DNA of 64,000 nt from JBIYSM02 sp044759095 (lineage in GTDB: Bacteria; Bacillota; Bacilli; Brevibacillales; Brevibacillaceae): positions 1 to 64,000 of the forward strand of contig NZ_JBIYSM020000006.1 in the NCBI RefSeq assembly GCF_044759095.2. Reading direction: 5' to 3'. A program made the position numbers and the translations under genes. Below the pieces are notes generated by a model. The model was not told where the DNA came from and made no database searches. It was given only the letters and a program-made list of their open reading frames with translations. Shown here in pieces: positions 17,561 to 26,205 of this stretch (positions within the stretch are counted from its first letter, which is position 1; each line of letters begins with the position of its first letter).

Positions 17561-18417
17561 TTCAGTGTGATTACGGTCAGTTCAGGACGGCATAGAAACC
17601 GGATCGGCAAAATCGTCGTACCCAGCCCTCGGTTCACGAATACCTGCAGTCTACTTTCCTCCACGGCGTGCCACCCGTCCACGTATTTTCGAGCCAGAGG
17701 CGGTGTCAGCACATGGCCCCAAAACGGCAGCCGCACCTGGCCGCCGTGACTGTGACCGGAGAGCTGCAGGGCAACGGGATGAGCGGCTGCGCGGACAGCC
17801 ACATCCGGTTCGTGAGCCAGGAGTATGGTACACGCCTGATCCGGGATTCCCTGCAAGGTTCGGGGCAAATCAGCATCGCCATACAGCGCGTCGTCCACAC
17901 CCGCCATATAGAGAGAGGAACCATTCCGCTGCACGCGAACATGGCTGTTTCGAAGGACGTGAAATCCTCCCCGTTCCAGAGCTTTCACCACCCTGCCGGC
18001 ACCCGCCCGATAGTCGTGGTTGCCCAACACGGCAAACTTGCCCAAGGGCGCCTCCATTTTTTGCAAGACGGGTACGACTTGTGCCAGCTCTTCATGATCT
18101 TCGTCGACCAAATCACCGGTGAAGCAAATCACATCAGGCTGCTGCTTCAATATGAGTTCAGCAATCTTTTGCAGGTCCTGCGCCTCGTAATAATGCCCGA
18201 GATGAACGTCGCTGAACTGCACCAGTTTCACACCCTTGAACGGGTTCGGCAAAGACGGAAGCGTCAGTGCCAGGGAACGTATCATCAGCCAGCGGCGCTC
18301 AACCAAAACCGAGTACCCTCCGCCACCGACCGCGAGGCCTGCTGCCGCTGCCAGCCACATCAATCCCCGCTTAAGAAACCGGCGCCGGTTGATGGGCTGT
18401 AACCGAGCCTGATTCAT
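17557..18417 (-). CDS. Tat-exported metallophosphoesterase (YkuE-like)
   Basis: The 286-residue protein has a twin-arginine signal (NRRRFLKRG at 10-18 followed by an Ala-rich hydrophobic segment). The calcineurin-like metal motifs are complete: DVHLG (Asp70, His72), GDLVDED (101-107), GNHDY (132-136) and SGHSHGGQ near 220. B. subtilis YkuE, a relative, is a Tat substrate bound at the wall, and metal loading before export fits the motif. It overlaps the carbonic anhydrase gene upstream by four bases and the convergent lysR by four bases. Confidence 0.85.
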   Translation of the reverse strand: MNQARLQPINRRRFLKRGLMWLAAAAGLAVGGGGYSVLVERRWLMIRSLALTLPSLPNPFKGVKLVQFSDVHLGHYYEAQDLQKIAELILKQQPDVICFTGDLVDEDHEELAQVVPVLQKMEAPLGKFAVLGNHDYRAGAGRVVKALERGGFHVLRNSHVRVQRNGSSLYMAGVDDALYGDADLPRTLQGIPDQACTILLAHEPDVAVRAAAHPVALQLSGHSHGGQVRLPFWGHVLTPPLARKYVDGWHAVEESRLQVFVNRGLGTTILPIRFLCRPELTVITLN

Positions 18418-18986
18418 CTCGGTGTCCGCTCGTATCCGTTCACGATCAAATCCAGCTTCCCTGTTACCGGATCAATAATCAAACCATGAACGGGTATTCC
18501 TGCGGGAAGCAGAGGGTGATTGAGTATCGTTTCCACGCTTGTCTTTACGCTTTCCTCCACATCATCAAAGCCGTGCAGCCATTTTCCCAGATTGATTCCT
18601 GAGTTTTGAAGGACGCCGATCGTCTCCTCAGAAATGCCTCGCTGCCTCATCTTTTCCAGCATCTGCTCTGCGTTGATGGTACTCATCCCGCAGTCGTAGT
18701 GGCCGACGACAATGACTTCTTGTGCATTTAGTTCGTAAATCGCAACCAGAATGCTTCGCATGATACTGCCGAAGGGATGGGAAACAATCGCTCCCGCACT
18801 TTTGACGTGTTTGAAATCGCCGTTTTTCAAATTCATCGCCTTTGGCAGCAGCTCTACCAGACGTGTGTCCATGCAAGAGAGAACGACGAGCCGTTTATCG
18901 GGGAATTTGGTCGTGTGATACTTTTCATATTCCTTATGGTCGACAAACTCGCGATTATACTCCAGGATTTCGATGAGCGTGCTCAC
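18414..18986 (-). CDS. Beta-class carbonic anhydrase
   Basis: The enzyme interconverts CO2 and bicarbonate and may supply bicarbonate to acetyl-CoA carboxylase. Zinc ligands are visible: Cys38, Asp40 and Arg42 in SCMDTR, and His96 and Cys99 in HYDCG (numbering from the GTG at 18986). That start aligns with B. subtilis YtiB-type proteins, where sequence begins with a short STL/SLL-type lead. A longer frame beginning with TTG at 19052 would overlap the upstream gene and adds no conserved sequence. It shares an ATGA overlap with the phosphoesterase. Confidence 0.87.
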   Translation of the reverse strand: MSTLIEILEYNREFVDHKEYEKYHTTKFPDKRLVVLSCMDTRLVELLPKAMNLKNGDFKHVKSAGAIVSHPFGSIMRSILVAIYELNAQEVIVVGHYDCGMSTINAEQMLEKMRQRGISEETIGVLQNSGINLGKWLHGFDDVEESVKTSVETILNHPLLPAGIPVHGLIIDPVTGKLDLIVNGYERTPR

Positions 18987-19045
18987 TACTGCAACACCTA
19001 CTTTCTCAAACCGTCTTTTCTCTATTGTACATGGTTCTTTCCCAT

Positions 19046-20032
19046 TCACCAATCCAAAACTTTGACGTACGTCCCGGCCAATGCGCGTTTGCGGGCTTGT
19101 TCCGTCTGGATTTTCACACGATTGGACGCCTCTGACGCCCGAATGAGCCTGCCTTCTTCGATCAACACATCAGGGTCGATCGTGCGAAGTTTGTTGATTC
19201 GATGAAACTGGTAATTGGTTTTCGATTCCGTCACCCGCACCCGGGGATGAATGCGTTCCAGGAGCGGAACGATTTGCGGGTCCCCGCTCTCTTTCATGCG
19301 ACCCATGACGGTTTCGTCATCCAACAGGAGATGCTCGCGGTTTAACACACCTTTCTCCAGTGACAGGCGGATCGCCTGTGAAAGCATCTCATAGCCGTAG
19401 AGGTTGAGCGGATCGAGAAAAAACTCAATCACTTCCTGATAGAACAACTGCACGAACCATTCCGCGCGAGGGATGGAATCGGTGCAGATAATGCCTTCCT
19501 GTACGATCAGCGATTCCAAAAACTGATCCACTTCCCGTTTGGTCGTTTTGCCGTAGCTGTACATGTCGCGCAGCGTATAGTCGATCCGGTCTGCCGACAG
19601 CCCGGGAAGCTGCCGATCCAGCAGCGGAAACGATTTTTGGAACAGGTCAGTTACCTGCAGGCCATGGCGGTCCAAAATCTCCGGAACATCGGAATGCAGC
19701 ACCACCTGCTCGAAAATCTGCTCGTGAAAATCTTCCTGTTGATTCTGAAAAACAAGATCCGCCACATGGGAAAATGCGGTGTGAGAGACATCGTGAAGAA
19801 GCCCCATGATCTGCTCTTCCAATCCGGCTCCCAGCTTGCGAAGCAGCAGCATGACGCCTACAGAATGTTCATACCTTGTCACGTTCCAGATCGGGTTCAC
19901 CAGATAGCTGGCTCCCCCTTGGTGAATGCGTTTCAACCTTTGGACCGGCCGGGAGAGAAGCAACTCTGCCAGGACGCCGTCCACGTTCCATGTGCCGTAT
20001 AGCGGGTCGGTGATGACCGTACTGGAATGCAT
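19046..20032 (-). CDS. HD-domain phosphohydrolase (YwfO-like)
   Basis: The 328-residue protein carries an HD domain: TRYEHSVG, then GLLHDVSHTAFSH, then a later LSADRIDYT. This is the pattern of dNTP triphosphohydrolase-like HD proteins. The start at 20032 (MHSSTV) has AGGAG eight bases upstream; an upstream ATG at 20053 would include that ribosome site. Substrate is inferred from the family only. The carbonic anhydrase gene follows. Confidence 0.8.
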   Translation of the reverse strand: MHSSTVITDPLYGTWNVDGVLAELLLSRPVQRLKRIHQGGASYLVNPIWNVTRYEHSVGVMLLLRKLGAGLEEQIMGLLHDVSHTAFSHVADLVFQNQQEDFHEQIFEQVVLHSDVPEILDRHGLQVTDLFQKSFPLLDRQLPGLSADRIDYTLRDMYSYGKTTKREVDQFLESLIVQEGIICTDSIPRAEWFVQLFYQEVIEFFLDPLNLYGYEMLSQAIRLSLEKGVLNREHLLLDDETVMGRMKESGDPQIVPLLERIHPRVRVTESKTNYQFHRINKLRTIDPDVLIEEGRLIRASEASNRVKIQTEQARKRALAGTYVKVLDW

Positions 20033-20304
20033 TTGTTCCACTCCTGTTCCCAAATGGTAATGAAATATGCACTTGTTTTGACTGTTTAGGTGAATAACCG
20101 TATGTAATCCCCCATTAAATCGTTGAAGAAACCGTATAAGAAAAAAAGCGATGGTCCAATCAGAATGGTATTGCTGCGAGAAAAGATACTCCCAGTTTTT
20201 TCACGTGAATCCAAATCAGTCCCCGGGACATACATATCCCCCCTCCGATTTCCTCATTCTATTCAGCGAACGAAGCCAAGATGAGTTACAGGCTGCTATT
20301 GAAA
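20033..20304. other. Gene-free stretch upstream of the HD phosphohydrolase
   Basis: This AT-rich stretch holds the leader and presumably the promoter of the HD gene. I could not assign a convincing -35/-10 pair, riboswitch or small ORF. With the spo0A terminator and trailer at 20305-20383 it makes a gap of about 350 bases. Confidence 0.5.
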
Positions 20305-20340
20305 TGAAAAAACCCAATAAATCAAATTGATTTATCGGGT
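20305..20340 (-). terminator. Terminator of spo0A
   Basis: The 13-bp stem (20312-20324 with 20328-20340) has a single mismatch (A-C). It is followed on the minus strand by TTTTTTCATTTC, 43 bases after the spo0A stop. Confidence 0.85.
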
Positions 20341-20383
20341 GAGATGAAAAAATGTATGGGGTTCAACCCCTGCCCCGTCTCTC

Positions 20384-21172
20384 TTAGCTGATCTTCGCCT
20401 CAATCCGCAGCTTGTCCGCCACCATCGCGATAAACTCGGAGTTGGTCGGCTTTGCCTTCGTATTGGAAATGGTGTAGCCGAACAGATTGGAGATGGAGTC
20501 CAGATTGCCGCGGGACCAGGCCACTTCAATCGCGTGGCGGATGGCACGCTCGACGCGGCTGGCGGTGGTGTTGAATTTCTTGGCAATGTCCGGGTAGAGC
20601 ACTTTTGTAATTGACCCGAGCAGTTCCACGTCGTTGTACACCATGGTGATTGCTTCACGCAGGTACAGGTAGCCTTTGATATGAGCCGGCACACCGATTT
20701 CGTGAATGATGTTGGTGATGGAGGCGTCCAGGTTGCGCCCTTTGACGGCGAGCGTGGTTTGCGGTTTTACTGCGGATACGAATGAGCCGGTCGCCTTGCT
20801 GGTGATGATCTGACGGATGCGTTGTGCCAGCACTTCCATGTCAAACGGCTTCAAGATGTAGTAGGAAGCACCCAGCTCCACTGCCTTTTTCGTAATCTCT
20901 TCCTGACCGAAAGCGGTCAGCATAATGATTTTAGGTTGCGGGGACAATCGCATCGCTTGAATTTGTTCCAACACGGCCAATCCGTCCAAATGCGGCATAA
21001 TAATATCCAAAATGAGAATGTCCGGCACGCGTTCCTGCAACAAGCGGATGACGTCATTTCCGTTGTACGCGACACCCATGACGCTCATATCTTGCTGGCT
21101 GCTGATGTACTCCTCCAACAAATTTACAAATTCCCGATTGTCGTCTGCCAATAACACTTCAATCTTGCTCAA
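20384..21172 (-). CDS. spo0A: Master sporulation response regulator Spo0A
   Basis: Phosphorylated Spo0A starts sporulation and binds TGTCGAA boxes. The 262-residue protein has a receiver domain with Asp10, Asp11, phospho-acceptor Asp56 (LILDIIMP) and Lys108 (ILKPF). The C-terminal DNA-binding domain (about 145-262) contains the recognition segment TASRVERAIRHAIEVAW. It starts with TTG, with AAGGAGG seven bases upstream. It follows spoIVB, as in most spore formers. Upstream lie a sigma-H promoter and two perfect 0A boxes, so sigma-H control and self-control are likely. Confidence 0.97.
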   Translation of the reverse strand: MSKIEVLLADDNREFVNLLEEYISSQQDMSVMGVAYNGNDVIRLLQERVPDILILDIIMPHLDGLAVLEQIQAMRLSPQPKIIMLTAFGQEEITKKAVELGASYYILKPFDMEVLAQRIRQIITSKATGSFVSAVKPQTTLAVKGRNLDASITNIIHEIGVPAHIKGYLYLREAITMVYNDVELLGSITKVLYPDIAKKFNTTASRVERAIRHAIEVAWSRGNLDSISNLFGYTISNTKAKPTNSEFIAMVADKLRIEAKIS

Positions 21173-21276
21173 GTTCGTTCCTCCTTACAATCTCGGTCTG
21201 TTTGGAAAGAAGGTGCGTGTGCGGATCTCAGAAGTTTATGTGGAAAAAAGTCCATACCGTCTTTACACTAAAAATT

Positions 21277-21301
21277 ATTCGACAAGGCAAATGCAGTTCC
21301 T
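21277..21301 (-). promoter_or_regulatory. Sigma-H promoter of spo0A overlapping a 0A box
   Basis: The minus strand reads AGGAACT (21295-21301), a 14-base spacer, then GAAT (21277-21280). This fits the sigma-H pattern RNAGGAWWW-N11-RNNGAAT. The -10 GAAT lies within a perfect 0A box TGTCGAA (21278-21284), so Spo0A~P bound there would directly affect this promoter. Confidence 0.75.
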
Positions 21302-21336
21302 GCCAATGACGAAAGATTGAATGATTTTTCCGATAT

Positions 21337-21343
21337 TTCGACA
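21337..21343 (-). promoter_or_regulatory. Upstream 0A box
   Basis: This is a perfect TGTCGAA on the minus strand, about 40 bases upstream of the sigma-H -35 element of spo0A. The position suits activation by Spo0A~P. Confidence 0.55.
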
Positions 21344-21362
21344 AATTTACAAATCCATAGAA

Positions 21363-21390
21363 GAAAAAACCGCCGGAAAAAAGCGGCGGT
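21363..21390 (-). terminator. Terminator of spoIVB
   Basis: The 7-bp GC stem (ACCGCCG 21369-21375 with CGGCGGT 21384-21390) is followed by a T-tract on the minus strand. It isolates spo0A from spoIVB transcription. Confidence 0.8.
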
Positions 21391-21407
21391 CTCCTCTGAT
21401 ATTCATT

Positions 21408-22742
21408 TTATGCTGCCTTTTCCTCGACGTTCCGGGCGTTTGTCACGGTCCGGACAGACACCCCAGCATCCTGCAACATCCACTCAATGTAGCAGCCATA
21501 TCCTGATGTGGGGTCGTTGACAAACACGTGTGTCACTGCCCCAACCATTTTTCCGTTTTGAATAATCGGGCTTCCGCTCATGCCCTGCACGATTCCGCCC
21601 GTCTTCTCCAGCAACCGCTTGTCCGTGATTTTGATAATCATCCCTTTTGTTGCCGGAAAATGCTGTTTCACCACGTTGACGATCTCGATGTCGAACTCCT
21701 CTACCTGCTGTCCGTCCAGCACGGTTAATATTTTCGCCGGCCCTTCCCTTACCTGTTCGGCCAGCGCGATAGGGATCGGCTCTCTGTACAAGCTTCGCTT
21801 CGGTTCTTCCTTCATCTTCCCAAAAATCCCAAACGGCGTATTTTTCGAGATGGAACCGAGAACCTGGCTTTCGTTGTAAAAGCGGGCGAATTTCTCTCCA
21901 GGGTTGCCGCTTTGCCCCTTCTCAATGGAGGTGACACTGGCCTGGACAATCTGCCCGTCCCCCACGACGATCGCCTGACCGGTATCGACGTCCGAAATCA
22001 CGTGACCGAGAGCTCCGTACGCTTTTGATTTCGGTTCGTAAAACGTGAGTGTACCCACTCCGGCAGCAGAGTCGCGGATGTACAACCCCATGCGGTACTC
22101 TTCGTCCTTGTTGTCCTTGGCCGGTGTCAGTTGAAGGGACAGCTTTTCCTTGCCGCGTACCACCAGAAGCTGCAGAGGCTCGTTCTTAACTCCGGCCTCA
22201 TTGACCAGCTTTTTCACATCCGACATATCGTTGATGTATAGATCATTCATTCTGATGATCATGTCCCCGACATGAACACCCGCTTGTTCTCCTGGGGAGA
22301 GCTTGTCCTTTCCGCTGTTCACAAGATGATGTCCAACTACCAGGACGCCTGCCGTTTGAAGCTTGACGCCGATGGATTGGCCGCCGGGGATTACCCGCAA
22401 ATCGGGAAGAACATTCACCTTGACCGCTTTGAGCGGTATATTGTTCCACTTCAGCTGCAATTGAGCTTCGCCTGCTTGCCTGGGTTCAACGGACAACGGT
22501 TTGCTGAGATCGATGGAGACCTCTCGCGCTTTTGTGCCGTTTACGTGCAAAATATCCGGATTGCTGTTAATCAGTGTACCCATGACAGGCATAGATACGC
22601 GTAGTTGCTGCAAAGACCCCTCAAACATGCGCAATTCTCGGGGAAACGAAGAAAGGTCGCGGAACGGGGTTGAACTTACGATTATCGCTGTGATGAGCAG
22701 AAGCAAACTTCCCATCCATTTTCTTCTGTTGTGACGGATCAC
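21408..22742 (-). CDS. spoIVB: SpoIVB sporulation serine peptidase
   Basis: SpoIVB is made in the forespore, crosses into the intermembrane space and starts the pro-sigma-K pathway by cutting SpoIVFA. The protein (about 444 residues) has an N-terminal membrane anchor (about 10-30), a PDZ domain (about 105-195) and an S55 peptidase domain with His in GALGHVISD and Ser in GMSGSP near residue 389. A GTG at 22742 was chosen because AGGAG is nine bases upstream; a TTG six bases earlier is too close to it. A CATTATTA in the leader resembles a sigma-G -10 element, but the -35 spacing is poor. It lies between recN and spo0A. Confidence 0.95.
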   Translation of the reverse strand: MIRHNRRKWMGSLLLLITAIIVSSTPFRDLSSFPRELRMFEGSLQQLRVSMPVMGTLINSNPDILHVNGTKAREVSIDLSKPLSVEPRQAGEAQLQLKWNNIPLKAVKVNVLPDLRVIPGGQSIGVKLQTAGVLVVGHHLVNSGKDKLSPGEQAGVHVGDMIIRMNDLYINDMSDVKKLVNEAGVKNEPLQLLVVRGKEKLSLQLTPAKDNKDEEYRMGLYIRDSAAGVGTLTFYEPKSKAYGALGHVISDVDTGQAIVVGDGQIVQASVTSIEKGQSGNPGEKFARFYNESQVLGSISKNTPFGIFGKMKEEPKRSLYREPIPIALAEQVREGPAKILTVLDGQQVEEFDIEIVNVVKQHFPATKGMIIKITDKRLLEKTGGIVQGMSGSPIIQNGKMVGAVTHVFVNDPTSGYGCYIEWMLQDAGVSVRTVTNARNVEEKAA

Positions 22743-22881
22743 CTGCAATCACTCCTACGTTCCCTACCTACACCTACGACTACACCTCCACCTTATGTAC
22801 TAATAATGTTGCCGACGGACTGATGGATTATGTCAGGAAAATTCCCCACCCGTCCAAGCGGATGCTGCGTCCGGTAAGACT

Positions 22882-22918
22882 CCAAAAGAAAAAGCCGTCC
22901 AATTCAATTGACAGCTTT
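22882..22918 (-). terminator. Terminator overlapping the recN stop
   Basis: The stem is formed by AAAAGCTGTC and its partner GGACGGCTTTT around the recN stop codon. It is followed on the minus strand by TTTCTTTTGG. Confidence 0.7.
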
Positions 22919-24628
22919 TCGTTGTCTGCCCAACAGAATCATCTCCTGGGCATGCTCTTTCGTTTTCGCGGTCACTTCCGCTCCGCCAAGCATTCGTGCC
23001 AGCTCAACGACACGCTCCTCATCGCTCAGCGGTTGCACGACGGTCATCGTCTCATTGTCGCTCATTTCTTTGCGGATCAGGAAATGGGCGTCGGCTAGCG
23101 ACGCAACCTGCGGCAGATGAGTGATGCACAGCACCTGCCGCTTTTGAGCGACCCGTGCCAGTTTTTCCGCAATCGCTTGGGCAGCCCGTCCGCTTACCCC
23201 GGTGTCTACCTCGTCAAAAATCAGTGTCTCCACCTGATCGGTACCTGCCAAAATGGTCTTGATCGCCAGCATGACACGGGACAGTTCCCCGCCTGATGCG
23301 ATTTTGGCCAATGGACGCAGCGGCTCTCCGGGATTGGGAGAAATCAGAAACTCTACCTGGTCCATCCCGTTGGCGTCCACATACCGTTTGACGCCCTCGA
23401 TTTCAACACCGTGTTCATCCGCTGTCTGCCGGACTTCAATGGCAAAGCGTGCCCGTTCCATGTGCAGTTCCTTCAGCTGCTGCTCAATTTCAAAAGCCAG
23501 CCGTTCCGCGCACTCACGCCGGATCATGGACAGCTCCAGCGCTTCCACCGCCAAATCTGCAGCCAGTTCACGCAAGCGTGCTTCCAGCTGCTGCAGTCGA
23601 TCGTCGTAATGCTGAATTTCTTCCAATTCGTCCTGAATAGCCGCAGCGTACTCCAAAATGTCGTCGACGCTTTTGCCGTACTTGCGTTTCAAGGATTGAA
23701 TCACATCCAGCCGTCGCTCCACTTCCGCCAGCTGCTCCGGCTCAAAGTCCATGTTGTAGCTCATCTGGCGCAGTTGGGCAACGACATCTTCCATCTGGTA
23801 ATAGGCGGTCTGCACAGTTTCCAAGATCGGCGCCAGATTTTCTTCGTATGGCACGAGTCGTTCCAGCTCGCTCATGGCGTGACCCAGCCAGTCCATCCCC
23901 CGCTGATCACCGTACAGAGCGTTGTAAGCGTCTTGAATACCGGCGTATACTTTTTCGATATTCATCCACTTTTTCCGTTGCGAAAGCAGCTTTTCATCTT
24001 CCCCCGGCTGCAGGGATGCCGACTCGATGTCGTTCAGCTGATAGCTCAACAGGTCGATGCGCTGAACCAGCTCCCGCTCGTTTCGGGCCATCCGTTCCAG
24101 ATCCTGACGCGTGCGGCGATACGCTGAATAAAGCTGGGTATACTCTTTTTTCGCAGCATCCAGCCGTGCCTCGCCGTAGGCGTCCAGCCAGTTGATATGC
24201 TTGTCCGACTGCATGAGGGCATGGGTATCGTGCTGACCGTGAACGGTGACCAGCCACGGTCCCAGTTCTCGCAGCATGGCCAGTGTCACAAGTTGACCGT
24301 TGATGCGAATAATGCTTTTTCCTTGGCTGGAAATGTCGCGGCGCACGACCAGCATCCCGTCCGTTTCCACCTGCACTCCGACGCTTTCGCATATGCCCAG
24401 CGCCGGATGGCCTGGCGGCAGTTCAAACAATCCCTCCACTTCCGCCCGGGTCTCTCCGTGACGAACAAAGTCGGCAGAGCTTCGTCCTCCCAGAAGAAGT
24501 CCGAGCGCATCGATAATGATGGATTTTCCCGCCCCCGTCTCCCCGGTGAGAATGTTCAGGCCGCGTTGAAAGGAAATCGTAACCGATTTAATGATAGCGA
24601 AGTTGCGAATGGACAATTCAACGAGCAT
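22904..24628 (-). CDS. recN: DNA repair ATPase RecN
   Basis: RecN is an SMC-like protein that gathers at double-strand breaks. The 574-residue protein has Walker A GETGAGKS at 29-36, two long coiled-coil arms (about 150-220 and 270-370), the ABC signature LSRVMLAIK, and Walker B LIFDEVD followed by GVSG. It lies directly downstream of argR, as in B. subtilis. Confidence 0.95.
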   Translation of the reverse strand: MLVELSIRNFAIIKSVTISFQRGLNILTGETGAGKSIIIDALGLLLGGRSSADFVRHGETRAEVEGLFELPPGHPALGICESVGVQVETDGMLVVRRDISSQGKSIIRINGQLVTLAMLRELGPWLVTVHGQHDTHALMQSDKHINWLDAYGEARLDAAKKEYTQLYSAYRRTRQDLERMARNERELVQRIDLLSYQLNDIESASLQPGEDEKLLSQRKKWMNIEKVYAGIQDAYNALYGDQRGMDWLGHAMSELERLVPYEENLAPILETVQTAYYQMEDVVAQLRQMSYNMDFEPEQLAEVERRLDVIQSLKRKYGKSVDDILEYAAAIQDELEEIQHYDDRLQQLEARLRELAADLAVEALELSMIRRECAERLAFEIEQQLKELHMERARFAIEVRQTADEHGVEIEGVKRYVDANGMDQVEFLISPNPGEPLRPLAKIASGGELSRVMLAIKTILAGTDQVETLIFDEVDTGVSGRAAQAIAEKLARVAQKRQVLCITHLPQVASLADAHFLIRKEMSDNETMTVVQPLSDEERVVELARMLGGAEVTAKTKEHAQEMILLGRQRKAVN

Positions 24629-24642
24629 CTGTCAACCCACCC

Positions 24643-25092
24643 TTACATCATGTCCATAAAGCGTTGCGCGACTTCTTCTGAAACATCCTTCGAACGGCAA
24701 ATGATTAATATCGTATTGTCACCGCTGATGGTGCCCATGATCTCCTGCCAAGGCAGGTTGTCAATCAGCTCAGCAACGGCATTCGCATGGCCCGACAGTG
24801 TTTTCAGCACGATGAAATGATCGGCGTGGTCCATACTCACAAAGGAGTCCACCAGCATCCGTTTCAGCTTTTGTGTCGGATTGTATTTTTGCTCGGTCGG
24901 CATTGAATATTTATACCGACCGTCCGGGAGCGGAACTTTAATCAAATGAAGTTCCTTGATGTCACGGGACACCGTTGCCTGGGTTACGTTAAAGCCCGAT
25001 TCCCGGAGGCGGTCCACCAGCTCATCCTGCGTCTCCACTTCGTTGTTGCTGATGATTTCGCGAATTTTAATATGCCTTTGGCCTTTATTCAT
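24643..25092 (-). CDS. argR: Arginine repressor ArgR/AhrC
   Basis: ArgR senses arginine, represses its synthesis and activates its breakdown. The 149-residue length equals B. subtilis AhrC. The N-terminal winged helix contains TQATVSRDIKEL. The C-terminal hexamerisation and arginine-binding domain contains GTISGDNTILII. The start at 25092 was chosen because GGGAG lies eight bases upstream, within the end of nadK; two earlier ATGs would overlap nadK. It lies between nadK and recN. Confidence 0.93.
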   Translation of the reverse strand: MNKGQRHIKIREIISNNEVETQDELVDRLRESGFNVTQATVSRDIKELHLIKVPLPDGRYKYSMPTEQKYNPTQKLKRMLVDSFVSMDHADHFIVLKTLSGHANAVAELIDNLPWQEIMGTISGDNTILIICRSKDVSEEVAQRFMDMM

Positions 25093-25097
25093 TTGCA

Positions 25098-25955
25098 TTA
25101 CTCCCATTCACCTTGTAATTTCGTTCGAATTGCTTCAAAAAAGGCGCCTTTTTTCCACCGGATCAGCGGTGTGACGTGCGGTGATTTCTTCACGTAAATA
25201 TGGTCTCCGATTTCCAGGCGATAGCCGAACTGACCGTCGATGGACAAACCCATCTCCTGATGAACCGCATCCACTTCGATGCGAATCACCTGATCAGCCG
25301 ACAACACCATCGGCCGGGCCGTCAATGAATGCGGCGCTACCGGTGTCAATAGCAGCATGTCGACGTTGGGCGCCACAATCGGTCCGCCTGCAGAAAGCGA
25401 GTAGGCGGTTGATCCCGTCGGACTCGAGACAATCACACCGTCTCCGCTGAACGTGGCCACATACGCGTCGTCCAAATAGACCGCACATTGAATGATCCGG
25501 CAAAACGATCCCTTTGCGATGCCGATATCGTTCATGGCTGTATAGCTGGCGAGCGTGACTCCATTTCGCACAAGTGTCGCTTCCAGCATGGTCCGCTCTT
25601 CAATGTCATAGGCACCGGATAAAAGATTGTCCACTGCGTGCGGCAGATGCTCCGGTTCCGCTTCAGACAGGAAGCCGAGCGTTCCCAAATTGATCCCCAG
25701 GATGGGCCGTGACTGTCCCGCCAGCTTGCGGGCGATCCCCAGGAGCGTTCCGTCGCCGCCAAGGACACAAACCAAGTCAGTATCCCGGCCGAGCTGATCG
25801 ACCGTGGCTGCAATGTCCGTTCTGCCCAGATCGGTTGCAATATTCTCTTCGAGCGCGACGCGGGCCCCTCTTGCTTCCAGCAGGTAGAGGAGCTCCCGGG
25901 CTACAATCCGCGCTTCCGGTTTCCCCTTATTTGCTACGATTCCAATCGTTTTCAC
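25098..25955 (-). CDS. nadK: NAD kinase
   Basis: NadK makes NADP+ from NAD+. The 285-residue protein has the GGDGT motif at 66-70, the NE/D-type segment TAMNDIGIAKG and SPTGSTAYS. The GTG at 25955 was preferred: GGGGTGG is five bases upstream and VKTIGIVANK is the usual family start. Clostridia also place nadK between tlyA and argR; B. subtilis does not. The upstream deacetylase is separated by a terminator and a repeat copy. Confidence 0.92.
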   Translation of the reverse strand: MKTIGIVANKGKPEARIVARELLYLLEARGARVALEENIATDLGRTDIAATVDQLGRDTDLVCVLGGDGTLLGIARKLAGQSRPILGINLGTLGFLSEAEPEHLPHAVDNLLSGAYDIEERTMLEATLVRNGVTLASYTAMNDIGIAKGSFCRIIQCAVYLDDAYVATFSGDGVIVSSPTGSTAYSLSAGGPIVAPNVDMLLLTPVAPHSLTARPMVLSADQVIRIEVDAVHQEMGLSIDGQFGYRLEIGDHIYVKKSPHVTPLIRWKKGAFFEAIRTKLQGEWE

Positions 25956-26017
25956 ACAGCCACCCCAAACGTTGTTGGTTTGGAAATTCCTTATACAAGT
26001 ATACATCCACTTTTGCA

Positions 26018-26048
26018 TAAAAAAAAGAAGCGCTGCAAAGACAGCGCT
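26018..26048 (-). terminator. Terminator upstream of nadK
   Basis: The stem AGCGCTG (26029-26035) pairs with CAGCGCT (26042-26048) and is followed by T8 on the minus strand. It ends transcripts coming from the deacetylase gene through repeat copy E. Confidence 0.8.
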
Positions 26049-26205
26049 GATTGACTAGATAGGAATTTATTAGATCAACAACCTATACATTTACTTGGAA
26101 AGGGTTTGGGGCCCCGCCCGGCGCAGCAAAAGACCCCACTCGGCACAGCGCTAGCTAGAGCCGAGTGGGTGAAGCGTTAGCTACTGCCGGGTGGGTTATT
26201 TTATT
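26049..26205 (-). repeat. Dispersed hairpin repeat, copy E (minus orientation, nested form)
   Basis: Read on the minus strand, it begins at the stop codon of the deacetylase gene. Outer arms are CCCACCCGGC (26186-26195) and GCCGGGCGGG (26113-26122). A perfect inner 10-bp hairpin lies between them (CCCACTCGGC at 26160-26169, GCCGAGTGGG at 26135-26144). GGGGCCCC and a diverged tail ending AATAAATTCCTATCTA follow. The inner hairpin arms are identical to those of copy C, but the outer arms have changed together, which suggests that base pairing is conserved. Confidence 0.75.
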
